Shown: positions 10,719 to 23,845 of the stretch, in pieces
Layout: the number at the start of each line of letters is the position of its first letter
Position numbering within the stretch: position 1 is the first letter of the stretch
Assembly: GCA_910574455.1 (NCBI GenBank)
Contig: CAJSYZ010000005.1
Coordinates: 6,820,001-6,884,000 of the forward strand
Reading direction: 5' to 3'
Origin: Trichaptum fuscoviolaceum
Lineage: Eukaryota > Basidiomycota > Agaricomycetes > Hymenochaetales > Trichaptaceae
DNA length: 64,000 bases
Notes under the pieces: generated by a model
The model's input: the letters and a program-made list of their open reading frames with translations, nothing else
Told to the model about the DNA's origin: nothing
Databases searched by the model: none
Program-made: the position numbers and the translations under genes

Positions 10719-12332
10719 TTAAGTACGCGCTTTCAGATCAAGCTCCGATGGCATCACCTCGCCGAGGATGCCTGCTATGCAGTTTTGCGCGGCAAGTGTG
10801 GCCATACCCACTCGAGTCTCGAACGTTGCACTTCCGATATGCGGGAGGATAACACATCTCCACAAGCATTTAAGTTATCAGCAAACCAGATACCAATCTT
10901 CAAAACTGCAGAACTCACCTCGGCTCCTTCACCAAGACATGGTCCTTTCCGACATTAGGTTCGCCCTCCACAACATCCAGCCCAGCTGCCCAAATCCACC
11001 CCTCCCGGAGCGCCTTCGCAAGCGCATCGCTGTCCACAAGAGTTCCTCTACTCGGATTCACTAATATCGCTGTCTTCTTCATCTTCCGCAAGAACGTCTC
11101 GTCTACAACATGGTACGTCGTTGGGCCACCAGGTGCGAGGATGAAAAGGACATCGGACTCGCGCGCGAGAGTGTCCAAGGGCACACGAGAGATGGACCCA
11201 GGCGGGAGGTGCATCGAAGCAGCAAGCGCATCATCCTTCTCCGTCACAGCCGGAGACGATCCAGATTGAGAGGATGCTGGATTGCCTGTATACAGGCATT
11301 TCTTTACACCGAACGGTACGAGACGCGCGAGGGTTCCATGCGCGATGCGGCCGAAGCCGAGGAAGCCGACAGTCCGACCAGGCGAGGAGGTGAAGGAGCC
11401 TGAGGCAGTCGGAAGCGTCGAGATACTGAGCTGGGGCCCGCAGAACGCAAACGGAGACCAGGTGAAGTTGGGCCACTCCCCTCCTTGCACGATGTTCGCT
11501 GTCTCCTTTGCATTTCGGGATGCCATGAGAGCGAGGAGGATGGCTACGTCAGCAACTGCATAAAGTAGTCGGTATGCGATAGCAGGTAAAGAGAAGTTTC
11601 GAGACGAGGGATTAGTAGACGCGGAGTGAGTAATTCAGGCGGACATACCAGCATCTGTAAGAACGTCAGGTGTATACCCTAGGCGAACTCCGCGTTTTGC
11701 TAACGCTGAAGTGGTTACATGTTCTGATCAGACCCCAAAGGAGGATTTAGCCTTCAGACTCAATCTAATGTTATGTGTCACGTACCATAACCAACTGACA
11801 TTGTAGATACGACTTTCAGAGATGTTCCGGCTACACCATCATGTCTGAGCTCTCAGACTCAACTCCACTAACATGAGACTAACCTGCGTCGAGGAGCTCA
11901 TCGTTGACCTACAATTCGTTTAGAAACATTGCGATGACGGACATAGAAAACCCATATACGTACTGCCTCCGAAAGCATAAGAATTACTCCCGATGCACCG
12001 CGAATGTTTTCTAACAGCCATGACCTTTCACATTTCCGTTCCTCGGGCCAAACCACCACCTATGGACACCATCAGTAACAATCAGGATCTAAAGCTGTTG
12101 CGCAAATACTAACCTCGAACTCTTCCCTCTCCTTCAACAAAGGCATGACATCACTACCCAAATCCCGGCAAACCACAATCTTATGTGTCGCCTTTCCAGC
12201 AGACATTTTCGTAGTTGGTTCCGGAAGGGTGGCTCTCTTGAGGTGCTGGGTGATTGCAGCAATACGCGAAACAGATGTGGTCGTCGGTGTCGAAATAGAT
12301 GAGGTCAGATTATATGGGAGAGCGGATGCCAT
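10719..12332 (-). CDS. glyoxylate/hydroxypyruvate reductase-like D-2-hydroxyacid dehydrogenase
   Basis: Minus-strand multi-exon gene. The last exon (10857-10719) ends in TAA and follows a 61-nt intron (10918-10858). The large exon, 10919 to about 11564, carries most of the catalytic domain. The NAD-binding region reads [13 protein letters not shown] (G-x-G then A in the Rossmann turn). NPSRGTLVD holds the substrate Arg, GLDVVEGEP the catalytic Glu, and LPHIGSAT in the last exon the catalytic His. Upstream exons give VLTDAVADVAI, joined in phase, and an N-terminal exon at 12332-12072. The family reduces glyoxylate or hydroxypyruvate with NAD(P)H. Two starts are possible: Met at 12332, giving a Ser/Thr-rich leader that could be a mitochondrial presequence, or Met at 12206 ([12 protein letters not shown]), which begins right at the substrate-domain strand. 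Small upstream exons were located by continuity only. Looks intact. Confidence 0.85.
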
Positions 12333-13290
12333 CTAATTGAGAGACGGGGGCAATCACCGGTTCGCGCCGCGTGCCTGGTCTTGGTCTGGTACTTAGAGCT
12401 TTGTCTTGCAGGATAATTAGAACATGCGAGGAAAAGTCGAGCTCTGTCTTATAGCTATGCTCTTGACGCTCATATATACTAACGCGTTCCGACGTTGAAG
12501 GCGTTCTTCGAACTACGGCAGCGAAGCGTTGTCTAAAATGCCCCGGCCCGGCCGGGCCCACTTTTAAAGAGCTTCCCGTCTTGAGCCTGTAGACTGTTAT
12601 AGACGGTCTTCTATAGTTCAACCTCCACCACTTCTTGCGCATAATGCATTGTACAACTGCAAGCTATTTGCGAAGATATAGGCGCATTAGTTATGACGTC
12701 CAAAATGGGGACAATTTAAGGAGATTCAACATACAGCACATTTCACCCATCCTACTCCTCGGTATTCGGTCGCTCAAAAATAAAGCAGCTAGGCAGCACG
12801 ACCTTCCAGTCGTATTCAAGTTGAAAGTCTGGCCTAGTTCCGCATGTCTTGTAAATTAGAGGCACCGTCGGCGGTTTTGGAACGGGTAAATTGTAGGATT
12901 GTTTGAAATTCACCTTTGGTTTTGGTAGCGATCTCCAGTGGAAGGGTGTCAATTTCTAATCTTGTTTAGGTTCTCTTGCGGTGTTTTTTCCGTGGTGAGG
13001 TTTGCTGTAATGTGTGGCATGTCGACAGAAAGACTCGAACGACTCAGAGCTGGTCGACGCGTTTGACGCGTTTCTGTCGGCCCTAATTCAATTACGTCAT
13101 TTTCTCATTTTTTAATCAGACTCGGACGCTAGCGCTACTGTGTACTAGAAGTTCATCTGCTCCTTCTCCACCTTCTCACCATAGGTCAGGAAGCGTCTGG
13201 CAGACGAAGCACATTAGCTTATTATCTACTAGTGATATTCTGGCTGAAAAATTATCGATTTCGACTGGTGTCTGACTGAGACGGCTGGCA
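12333..13290. other. divergent intergenic region
   Basis: Separates the reductase (-) from the coiled-coil gene (+); their promoters should both lie here. Short frames only, no gene supported. Confidence 0.5.
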
Positions 13291-15307
13291 ATGTCTCACG
13301 GACAGTCCACCGCGACATCTCAAAAGGAAAAGTGAGCAGCACTTTGCATTTATGTCCCTTCATCTTCAGAGGACTACGCACCAAGACCACCTGGTAAGTA
13401 TGCTCTGCGCTATAAGGGCTCTCTCAGTTCTCCTTTGCGTCACCCTCGTCGGAGATGGACATCTGCAAAACTTTACCAGCCCCTGCCAGTCGCATCTGAT
13501 CGTCCCCCTTCAGATATTCATCGTCATCCGGATCGTACTCGCAGTTAGTTTTTGCCAAATTCTCACGTCATCTGTAGCTGATCGCCCATCACCTCAGATA
13601 TACACATCGAAATCGAATAAGACTCTGGCTGTGGCACAAAACTCTCACCCTATTCTCAAGTTGGACCTAGAACCCGTTGTTACTGCGAGAGGATCACCCT
13701 GGATCCAGAAGGAAAAGGAAGATATCGAGCAACGTCTGAGAACTGTATACCAGAGAGCTAACTGGCTTGAAACTGAATTAAGTGCCCTCCAGGACGTTCA
13801 TGCTTCAAAGGTCACCTTGCTAGCCTCTGCTTTGGCAAATGCGAGGACTTTACGCTTCCGGTCTATGGGGAGGAAGATTAACAAAGGTTACTGCATCAAA
13901 TGCAACGTGAAACGTCGCTCTTTGCACATACTTAACAGAGTAAAGAAGACTTCGCATCCGACCGTCGCCGCATTACTGTCCCGCGACGAAGAACTTGAGA
14001 AGAGGGTCATCCCTTTACGCATAGGGATCTACAAGCTTACTTCTGGAGTTCTGGGGCACTCTGGACCCAGTCTGGCTCTAGATGAATTTGCATTGACGAA
14101 GGTCAATTTCGAAGATATCGCTGCTTTAAGGCATCCAGTCGACTCTTCAAATCCAGGCCCAAGTCCACCGTCCGAGGCTACGTCACTCGCTTCGCTTACA
14201 TATGCGAATGCCAGTGCTGAGTCGGAATCGCAGAATGGTGTCAAGGGTCGGTACTTGACCCTGGGCCTGGGCCAGACCACTGAGGACAATGATGATCAAT
14301 CTGAAAGCGAAGATCGATCATTGGACGAGGCCCCGACACCAGCCATCCTCTCTCTGGGTGTCTTTGAAGAAATTGCCAAGATATCTTCGCTAACAACTCT
14401 TGACAAAGGACGTTTGGACCCTGGAGCTTTGTCGTCTCTCTCGGAGATTTTTGACAGCGCTTCATTCTGTGTGGCTACATCGACATCCTACTGTGCCAAC
14501 GCATGTCTTACAGATGCGATGAGAAATCCCTTCGCGAACGTATTTACTAATGATGAGATGGCCACGGACAACATTGTGACGAGCTTAGGTATCCCACATC
14601 AATCGCTCGAATCAACTCCATCTTCGCTGTCACTGGCATCTGGTCCTAATGGATTGACTTCCGTGGGCTCCGAGAATGCAACCTTGCAATCTCAGAAGCA
14701 GTGGGATACGGATTATATGATGGACACGATGCGCCTGCGCATGGAAGGCGAAACACTCTCTTCGGTTACACTTCCCAATACTCCAGCCGCTGGGGAAGCG
14801 GTCATTGGAAGTTCTGAGGCAGATACAACGAGCTTTTCCGTTTACTCTGCGTCGGCGCAGGGGTTGGATTCACTCTGCGACTCGAATTTATCTTCGATGC
14901 TTTCTCGCTACTTCAAAGAAGTGACATCCCTTAGCGCTCCTTGGCTAGAACGACCTCTGGAAGCCCATCCGTACGAGGATTCTCGTATCAACCTCTCTTC
15001 GTCAGGAGCAGACATCAACACTAACGACATGTGGAGTTTGGGACCAAAAAGGCCAATCATGCCCCCTTACTCTTCAGTGTCTACTATGATCGGACTCGGC
15101 GTCAGGAACTTACAGTCTATCGGGTGTAAAGGAGACAAGCCCTTCGCGTGTTTGCCCTCAACCTATAACTCCAATTCAACAGAGCCTCGAGCTCTAACTT
15201 GTGTCTGTGTCTCTAAAGGGGCCCAGACGGCAACCCCAAAAGTAACTCGTAACACCCGAGAAGCTCTTTCGAATATAGAGAACTGCGAAATTGAGTATAT
15301 AGAGTAA
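13291..15307 (+). CDS. hypothetical coiled-coil protein, about 620-640 aa
   Basis: The main exon, from about 13578 to the TAA at 15307, is uninterrupted. I place the start at 13291 because MSHGQSTATSQ leads, through candidate introns 13332-13369, 13394-13427 and 13544-13577, into the main frame with correct phase. These would be only 34-38 nt long; a single intron 13332-13427 that skips the 24-nt micro-exon keeps the same frame. The protein has a basic N-terminus, a heptad-rich coiled coil around KEKEDIEQRLRTVYQRAN, a Cys pair with basic context (GYCIKCNVKRR), and a long acidic, Ser/Thr-rich, probably disordered C-terminal half. I recognise no domain. Met at 13352 is an alternative start but would include sequence that looks intronic. 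Confidence 0.55.
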
Positions 15308-15530
15308 TGGATCTCTCAAGTTTGTAGGAACTATCTCATTTATACATCACTTGATTTCATTTCATCCTCGGTGGTATCCATTCGTAACTAGTTTTGCGTA
15401 ATAACAAATTGACTGTCCATACAAATTTTCAATGGAATATACAGTTCTTCCTAAAAGATCTACGGACACCGCAATGAAAACATAACCTGTTCTTCAACGT
15501 AATCAGCAATCCTTATAGCTCCGGTTCGTT
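15308..15530. other. intergenic between convergent genes
   Basis: Short AT-rich spacer holding the 3' flanks of the coiled-coil gene and the P450 gene. Nothing else is seen. Confidence 0.5.
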
Positions 15531-17777
15531 TCACTCGATAACTTCTTGATGGATGAGCTGAGCATGTTTCTCACTTCGAGGGACAATGCGGCACTGGAAC
15601 GTTTCCGGATGACTGAAAAGGAAGTCGGCGTCGGTGGATACACTCATATTTGAGGCAAATAACGAGAGTCAAGCATGCGTACCTCGTAGCTCCTGAAGTG
15701 AATGTTATAGCGGGCAAATATTCAAGACCATCCTCACCAACAGGGGGTCTGAAGTTGAAGGCCGCTAGAGCGCAAGCGATTGTCATCCACATTCCTGCTT
15801 CGACCATAAATTCACCCGGGCAAATTCTTTCACGATCCAAGACGTCACCATTGATTAAGGCAGACAGATAATGTGAAAAGCATACCGTCGTCCAAATCCA
15901 AATACTATCTTTAGTGGATTATGGGATCCCTCGCCAAGACCTACATTCCGCAGAAACCTAAATGGATTAAAGCTCTCCGGCTCTGGATAGTACTTTTCAT
16001 CTCGAGTGAATTGCCTAGAGAAGAATTCGTAATTGTTGAATATCATAGGGGAAGACATGATCATGATCCGTACCAGATATTTGGAATTATCATGGAACCT
16101 TCAGGGATATGCATGCCATTGAAATCATTGTCCTCCATAAGGCGATGCGGGAGACCTACACAGTAAATTCAGCGATTGCAGTTATTATGAAAGAAAAGGT
16201 GGATGGTATGCCATACCCAGAGGCAAAGGGGGATTCCATCTGCAGGCACAGTTAGACGGTTGCCGTCTGCCGATAAATAAACTAACCGAAGTGTTTCCTT
16301 CAAAATGCAATCAATGAAGGGCAGCTGGCCTCTATCTTCCAAGGTAGGCAGGCGCTCTCCACCGACAATTCGATCTATTTCTGCTTGCGCTTGCTCAGCC
16401 GCTTCTGGATGTCGCACCATGGCAAGGACGAAGGTAAGGATAGCAGCTGTCGTCTTCGTCGTCGTCAGATATTATGTGATCATTTTCGGCCTAAAACACA
16501 TACAGTTTCAAACCCGGCTGGTGGGATATTAGTCAAAGTTGTTGTCTTTTCTCGAAGGGCTCCCCTTACCTGCGTAAGTGTTCCCACCAACAGCCTTAAC
16601 GTTATCCTCGTAATTTAAATCAATGACACTATTATCTTCGGCTTCATCGAGTAAGGATGAGATAACCGACGGCAGCGCAGTCCCCAATGTCTAAGAGATA
16701 CAAATGAATAATCCTCGGTACTAAACATTGTGAGATTGACTAACCCTGCTTCGCTTGACAAAGTCGAATGGCTTGCTCATAGATTCGTTGACTAACTTTC
16801 TTGTCCTCAATGCATGACGCTTGAATTTAGCGCCAGGAAACCAGGCTGGTATGTATCGCACTGGAAATGAAACATGCATGTAAATCTCCCTGGTCTGTCG
16901 CTGCATTTCCTCCTTTTACTCACAAAGCGGGATTAGGTCAACTAGCGTTCCTCCTGCAGGACCAGATTCGACCGTCATAGTGACCGCCTTATCAATAAGT
17001 GTTGTATACTGGTCATTGTCCGAATCGATGGTGTAACCATATGTCACCATCATTATCGTCGCGGTCGTAAACCTGGAAAAGCCCTTCATTAGTACAGTTT
17101 TCAGAAGGGGTGCTTAAGAGGAAGAGAGATGAACCTGTGGATATGCTGGATGAAGGCACAGGGAGAATTCAACAGATTCTCAAGGAAAATACGTAGTTCT
17201 CTGCGCTGTATGCGCTGGAAGCTAATCACGGCTTGTGCGCTGAAGTGTTGCTGCATCATCTTTCTCTGCGATCGAAAGTTGCTGTCATTGTAACTTTTAA
17301 ATGCAACTACCTTGTCCCAGCCCATCCTGAAATATAAAAAATGAGGCTAGGTCACCGGATGAAAAGGTAGTTGATCCAACATTTGGGAAATCATTATGAG
17401 CGGCGGACGGTCCGAGTATAACGCTCCACGTTTCTCCATGAGCTCACGAGCAATCCCCAGGTCATTGATAATGATCACCGGCCTTCCAAAGACATGGACA
17501 TAGATTATCCCTCCTTCAAGTTCGATAATTGAAGAGTCAGCGATATACTGAGATACGCGGAACGAGTCAATTACTCACCCCACTTACTCCCCCAATCTGA
17601 AAACGTCTTCCAGGGAAACTCCGTGGCTTGTGGCATGATTCGGGCATGGCCAATAAACGGGATCGCAGGCGGTCCAGGTGGTAAGCGGATGCTTGTCTCG
17701 ACAAAGGCTCTACGAAGGAGCCTTATAGACACGGCAGCCACAAGAAATACTGTTCCCCAGTAGATGAGTTTATCCAT
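15531..17777 (-). CDS. cytochrome P450, OrdA-like group, many exons, possibly damaged
   Basis: Minus-strand gene from a membrane-anchor exon (Met 17777; one hydrophobic helix, then a basic run and the proline hinge LPPGPPAIPFIGH) to a TGA at 15531. Recognisable parts in order: GRPVIIIND and SDRPP after the hinge; MGWDKVVAF and RSQRKMMQQHF (helix C); RYIPAWFPGAKFKRHA; HPEAAEQAQAEIDRIVGGER before helix K; LKETLR (ExxR); PERF-type PESFNPFRFL; and the haem-binding loop, where splicing of a short intron joins FGFGRR to ICPGEF, keeping the Cys ligand. The family inserts one oxygen atom into small molecules at the ER membrane. The helix-I motif A-G-x-D-T could not be recovered: the exon before it ends NTYAG, but the next one has no in-frame AG acceptor and reads a run of ACG codons, so this allele may be non-functional. 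A Met at 17843 is an alternative start. Confidence 0.75.
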
Positions 17778-17843
17778 CACGGAATATGTATGCAGGTACC
17801 TAATGGACGGGAGCGATGTGCTGAGAGGAAGAGATGGTAGCAT

Positions 17844-20800
17844 ATTTGTACCTTGACTCCATCTTCTCTTCCGTGAAGATCAAACCCATTTTGGATACAG
17901 TTCAACGGAGGTTAAAGCCTTCCATACCTCTCTCATCTTGTGGCGTTGTGGCGCTCCTTCGAAAAGGGAAGGTGACATCAGCTGTAGGGAAGCGCAGGCG
18001 CTCTCGCCCACAGCATGATCGATATCGCAATTGAGTTGCTGTCCGCGATCATTCTAAAAGAAGTCGAGATGGGCCCGAGACGATTCCTACTACAAAGCTC
18101 AACCTCGCATCCGTAGTCAACGGCAAAGAATTAAAGAGTAGGAGACGTCAAGGTCGAAGTAGCGAAGTACTGACTGTTCACAGCGGTCTCAGCGGGATTG
18201 CTCGGGCGAACTCATTTCAGTGTGCTCTGGCAGGATTTGGGGTGTGGTCCCCCTTCAAAGCAGGAGCCAAGGGTTTACAGCAGCTAATAGAGCACGGGCT
18301 GGATGAGCGTACGCAATTTGCCCATGGTAACATGCTCAGAAGAAGCGGTGAGCGCACTACAAAGAGAAGGCAGACTCGGACGCAAGTGGTTTAGTAGGTT
18401 CCGTGCCTATCAACAGAAAGCAGCTCGGTAAAATCCAAGCTTTGTACGATGCATGCTTACCATCAGCACCATACATGATACAGAGAAGCTGAGAGAGCTG
18501 ACAAGGTGTCGAAACTTGCCCAACAGGCTACCGATCTTCCATGGGCCAAAAAAGTGATGGATCGCAAGGGTCTTTCGAGGAATAGCTTCCTGAAATAAGG
18601 ATTGGAGAGTAGTTTTATCTTGTACAGCTATTAAAGACTCTCAGACTTTGTAGCTCTTAAGGATATTCATGTCGGGGAGCAAAGCAGAGACCCTACAAAG
18701 ATACATGTTGACGACGTTTGAGTCTGGGAGAGTCTCAAGCTCTGCCATGTCAAATTTGATACCAAACACAATGCAACAAACTCAAATTTCCCACCCACCT
18801 TAGGCTTCCTCCCCCCACTGGCTCCTGTTTAGTGCTCTTAGCACTTGCTGTTTATCACATAGCAACTCAAACCATCGAATGACGAAGCTAATACAAGTTC
18901 ACCCGAACGCGGGAAGACACTTCAAGTTCCCAGTGTCAGTAGTGAATTCTTATGATCACCTACTACTTGTATACTAGTACGCAGTGGTTTCATTATTTTC
19001 GTGACTTTTGTGTACGAAGAGCAACTCTACTAAATCTCGACTTCAGTTTAATCTTCCTGGTCTACGACGAGATGTAGTGCTGTGTAATATACAACACGGC
19101 ATTTGTGACAGGCCCGAGTATCCGAGGTGAAAGATTTGGAGCATGATGGTTTGATCGAAGCATGCAGAACGTGAGTCGATTTGGTAGATGCACGCACAGC
19201 GCTTTGAAGGGAAGTCAATAGAAACGCCACTCCATGAGGTAGGCGATGTCAAGGATGAAGAGTTTCCTTACCACATCGAAGATGTTCCTGGGCTTACCGT
19301 TACAATAGATAGGCATTACAGAATGCACTACTCCGGTACGTGTACACAAACAAGTCTCCTTGCTTATGCGCTCGCTGAAAAGCAATTTCTTTAGGAGAAG
19401 AAACGATCGGACGACGAGAAGAGAATTAGTCCGAGGAAACGGAGAAGTTGCAAAGCTGGAAGCCTCCCACTCCATGATGTCCCTGTAGCGCCTAGTGGGG
19501 CTATCTGTATAGACTTCAATCCGACAACACTGATAGGAGAGGCTTGCATACGGAATGTGCGGAAGTGCGGAGAGCACTACGGCAGCCCGGAGGGTCTGTA
19601 ACGGAAGATGAGGTCCGTGGATTATTGACAACGGCGAGCTCATGAAGGCTGGAATACTTGAAACAATGGTGCAATGATGCTGGTTTCCGCGGAGTCTGAC
19701 ACTCTACACTTCTCTCTGCCGCTTAAAATCGGAGGACGCCGAAGGCAACTATAGTATCCAGACCGTCCAGATTCCAGAATCCTCACAGCTGATGTTCTTT
19801 TAGGGTGATAGACGTTATATGGACTAATCATACTACGGAGTGATTATCGCTGTGTGCCAGGCGCATCTGCGTCTAATCATACATTCTATATATAGAGAAC
19901 TCGAGAGTTTACGGGTTGCCGAGAGCTCCTTGGACCTTCCGTTATGCTCGCAAGAATATGGGCTTGAATGTTAAAAGTTACTCCGTGGGCATCTGTGCGA
20001 ATCAAAGTCCTACCCTGGCGAAATTGAATACCACTGGATTCTGGAAATAAATTGTTTGCACCGAAGCTTTGTTCTACTTTCTTTCGATAAGGAGGAAGTA
20101 AACCTCGTAAGGTGCTGGGGTCACATTTCACGAAAGAGATTGCAAGATACGCACTGACATATGCTTACCTCCTGACACTAAAGGCCTGACACCTTTAGCT
20201 AGCTGTTCTTATGCCCCCCGCAGGAGTTTTTGTAAGCTTGGACGTGATATGCAGATGCAGGTCATAAATAGGACACTCATATGGCATAATTCCTTGCTTC
20301 CTCTCCCCAGTGCCGTAAATGTCTATCACTGGAAGGTATTGTGTCTTAGTTCGTTTCTTTCTCATGGCAGTACGGCACGCCTATTTGTTTTCACCTAAGA
20401 AGCGAAGAAAGGATGAGTAGGTCACCTCCGATCAACACGTTACTACACTAGAATGACTATGTGGCTTCTCCGCACTCTGCTACGTGTGTGTATCAACCCT
20501 GTAATTGTAGATATTACTTCAGTGCTCCACAATATACCAGCATGATGAGAAAACAAGTTAATCGATGTGCGTTCGTAGAACATGTTTTCCATATGTTGTG
20601 GAGAAGGAAACCGTTCCCGGTGTCAAACGCCCACTGGCACCGTATTGAGATAGAGGCAAGTATGTCGGACCGCGTCCCGTAGACCAAAATTCTGAACACA
20701 GACGATCACCGAGAACAAGAGAAGCGGGATCGCTTGCTTTCTAGAAATTTTGAGCCAGACTTCCTATCGAACTGCTTCGCAGCGAACCCCCTTCACCGGC

Positions 20801-21132
20801 CGGACTTCCTCGGAGCCATGTGGATCAAGCGCGGTGCCGGAAGCAGACCAGGAGGAGGGAGAGGGGGAAAGAACATGTACTTACAACGATCGAATGAGTG
20901 GAATAGATCTTGAGCCTGAGAAGTCGCGTGTACTTTAGAGCAGGTCTTTTACTGCTGTCGTCGGCTCCGATCACCACAGAAAATAGTGGGATCGGACTCA
21001 AGTAAAAGACTTGTGGCGTCAGCAAAAAGCTTTCTGTCGTGCGGAAGACCCCCGGAAGACAGTCGATCGAAAATGTTTTGTATCCTTTAGCAATGTCGAT
21101 CATCTCAATTGAGCTACTATCCACCTTACCTG
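17844..21132. other. 3.3 kb without a supported gene
   Basis: Only short overlapping frames. The longest (19643-19215, minus) has no motif or regular splice signals. Pieces of AT-rich and repeat-like DNA suggest decayed sequence. Confidence 0.5.
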
Positions 21133-21529
21133 TTCATCAGGGAAACTTCCTTCTGCTTATGGCAACTGACGCGTCCTGACGCTGCCTGATTTGGCTGGCA
21201 CCTGCCTGAAGGGTCGCTACTTCGTCTGAAAATACACTGATTGCCTTACCTCACTGAAATAAGGAGTGTTTCAGGATGCAAGCCGTCTGTCAGTACATCA
21301 GAGTGCAAGTCAGGATTTCAGTGCTCAAGTGAATGAGGACTTAGAATTTTTTACAAGATTCTGTTGTTTCCCACAATAGGAAAATTGATGTTGAACTTGA
21401 ACTTCTGCGGACTTGCCTGTGACTTTTCTCCTATCAACACCCGCCAATGCCGCTCCTTACAGTTCTGATCTCGGAAACTCGATACAAGTATGTACCCAAT
21501 CACTCTTATTCAAGGATGGTGCTTAAGCT

Positions 21530-23695
21530 TAAGTATATTACTGCAGAACAACTGCTTCGGGAAGGACAAGAGTGCCAGGAAACAGTTTTTCGCGCGCCAA
21601 AACGACGCATTGACGACCTTGAGGAACATGAATACCGAGGCCGGAAGGGTGAGGAGTTCGAGGAGAGGGTTCGGCGGACGAGGGGAAACTTGTATGTTTT
21701 CATGGCTGGGTTCATCTTTCAGGTGCTGACTTGAAACGGAAAGAATTGGGAGGTACGTACACCATCAAAATGACAGGAGTTGTGACTGATGGGGCGCAAC
21801 GTCCAGCATGCACGCAATTTGTTTGACCGAGTAGTGACTTTGTTGCCGCGCATCGACCAACTCTGGTATAAATACGTGTATTTGGAGGAACTGCTCAGAA
21901 ACGTCGCTGGCGCGCGTCAAGTGGTTGAGCGATGGATGCAGTGGGAGCCAGAGGACAAGGCATGGCAGGCGTACATCAAGCTCGAAGAGCGATACCAAGA
22001 ACTTGATCGCGCGAGTGCGATATCCGAGCGGTGGGTTGCTGTTCGACCTGAACCCCGCGTCTGAGTCAAGTCGGCGAAGTTTGAGGAGGAGCGAATCAGG
22101 CCTGACAAGGCTCGTGAGGTGTTCCAGATGGCACTAGAGTTCTTAGGTGATGATGCGGAACAAATCGAGAAGCCGCAGGCGGTGTTTAGGCTTTCGTGAA
22201 GATGGAAACTCGATTGAAGGAGTACGACCGAACTAAGGTAATCTACAAGGTATGCACTCCCCAAGCTTATGTGCTTCTAAGTTTTAAACCCCTTTAGTTC
22301 GCGCTGGACAGATTACCTCGCTCCAAGCCCCAGGCACTCTATGCTACCGTTTGAAAAAGTGGCATGGAACTTGGAACACCCTCGAAACCACTGTTCTGGG
22401 GAAGAGGAGGGTCCAATATGAGGAAGAACTTGCGCACGACGGTCGAAATTACGACGTATGGTCTGACAATGCTCGCTTGGAAGAAGACTCACTGAGGTCA
22501 CTTTGGGAGGAAGACGCGTCTGAGGACGAGATTGAAAGCGCGATAAACCGGGTTCGTGAAGTCCACGAGCGAGCTGTTGCGCAAATACCCCCCGGTGACT
22601 TGAAGCGTCACTGGAGACAATACATCTCTTTCTGTGGCTGGACTACACATTGTTTGAAGAAGTGGATACAAAAGTCTGGTGTTTCTTTCATGTCTCTTTT
22701 TCAAGTGCTAACAACCGCCCACGCAGGATTATGATCGGACACGGCAAGTATACCGAACAGCGTTACAAGTGGTCCCCCACTAGCAATTCACGTTTGCGAA
22801 GCTGTGGCTCATGTTTGCGAACTTCGAGGTTCGGCGACTTGATCTACCCGCAGCACGCAAATTGCTCGGTGCTGCAATCGGCATGTGTCCTAAGGAAAAG
22901 CTCTTCAAAGGCTATATCTAACTTGAGCTCGACGTAACTACCAATTGCTCTTATCATTTGCATGGTTTACTGACATTGTCTTTCAGCTTCGAGAATTTGA
23001 CCGCGTGCGGACGCTCTACGAAAAGTACATCGAATATGATCCAACGAAATCCTCGGCCTGGATCCAATTCGCCCAGTTCGAGGCGGCGCTCGCGGACTTC
23101 TCTCGAGCGCGAGACATATTCGAACTTGGCATATCGCAGCAGCCGCTGTCGTACCCCGAAAACCTCTGGAAGGCGTACATCGATTTCGTGGTTGAGCAGG
23201 GCGAGCGACAGCGTACGAGGGTTCTGTATGAGCGCCTGGTGCGCTTGGGTGGCCACGTTAAGGTCTGGCGCGCGTGCGGAAGCGAGCCCGATTTCTGACA
23301 ATCAGGCGTCGAGGGAAGACGAGGACGAGGACGAGGATGAGGAGGATGAGGAAAAGATGGTGGAGGGCGATTTGAATCTGGCTCGCCAGGTGTTCGAAAG
23401 TGCATTGTCAGCCGCAAGCGGAGGACGGTCGACGAACCTTCAAGGTACGCACTCGCTCAAGCTTATGTGCTTCTAAGTTTAAAACTCTCCTAGTTCGAGC
23501 TGGACAGATTACCTCGCTCCAAGTCCCGGGCACTCTATGCTGCCTACACCAAGTTTGAAAAGCAGCATGGACCTCAGAACACCCTCGAAACCACTGTTCT
23601 GGGGAAGGGGATGATCCAATTTGAGGAAGAACTTGCGCACAACGGTCAAAACTACGACATATGGTATGCTCGCTTGGGAAGAACCGATGCAGTCC
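21530..23695 (+). pseudogene. clf1: clf1 / crooked-neck-like splicing factor pseudogene
   Basis: Several reading frames together match the HAT-repeat protein Clf1/Crn, a scaffold of the Prp19 (NTC) spliceosome complex. Recognisable pieces in order: ITAEQLLREGQE and [77 protein letters not shown]-type and VRTLYEKYIEYDP; IFELGISQQPLSYPE. Breaks: the HAT repeat between the first two pieces is missing; an in-frame TAA at 22919-22921 replaces a sense codon; there are several frame changes; the C-terminus is lost. Normal-looking introns are kept (for example GTATGC...TTTAG near 22250-22300), so the copy arose at DNA level. An essential gene in this state implies an intact copy elsewhere. Confidence 0.85.
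23440..23695 (+). repeat. internal duplicate of 22245-22500 within the clf1 pseudogene
   Basis: This stretch repeats 22245-22500, including an intron (AAGCTTATGTGCTTCTAAG in both) and the following exon start, which reads LDRLPRSKS in both. The two copies have diverged by substitutions and small indels. The second copy keeps a better frame across the codons after LPRSKS than the first. It shows a segmental duplication of genomic, intron-containing DNA. Confidence 0.8.
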
Positions 23696-23845
23696 AACTG
23701 GGACATCCGAAGTACATATGACAGCACACACAACTCGATCCCTGGAGCTTAAGCCATTCGACGATCAAAGCCACCTCTGCGGAAGATAAAGCGAGAAAAA
23801 AGAGAGCCCACGCTCTTCCGAAAGAATTCATACCGACCCATCCTG

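Noticed and set aside
19215..20131. Minus-strand frames of 81 and 142 codons
   Set aside because: No recognisable domain or splice structure, and composition is like the surrounding non-coding DNA.
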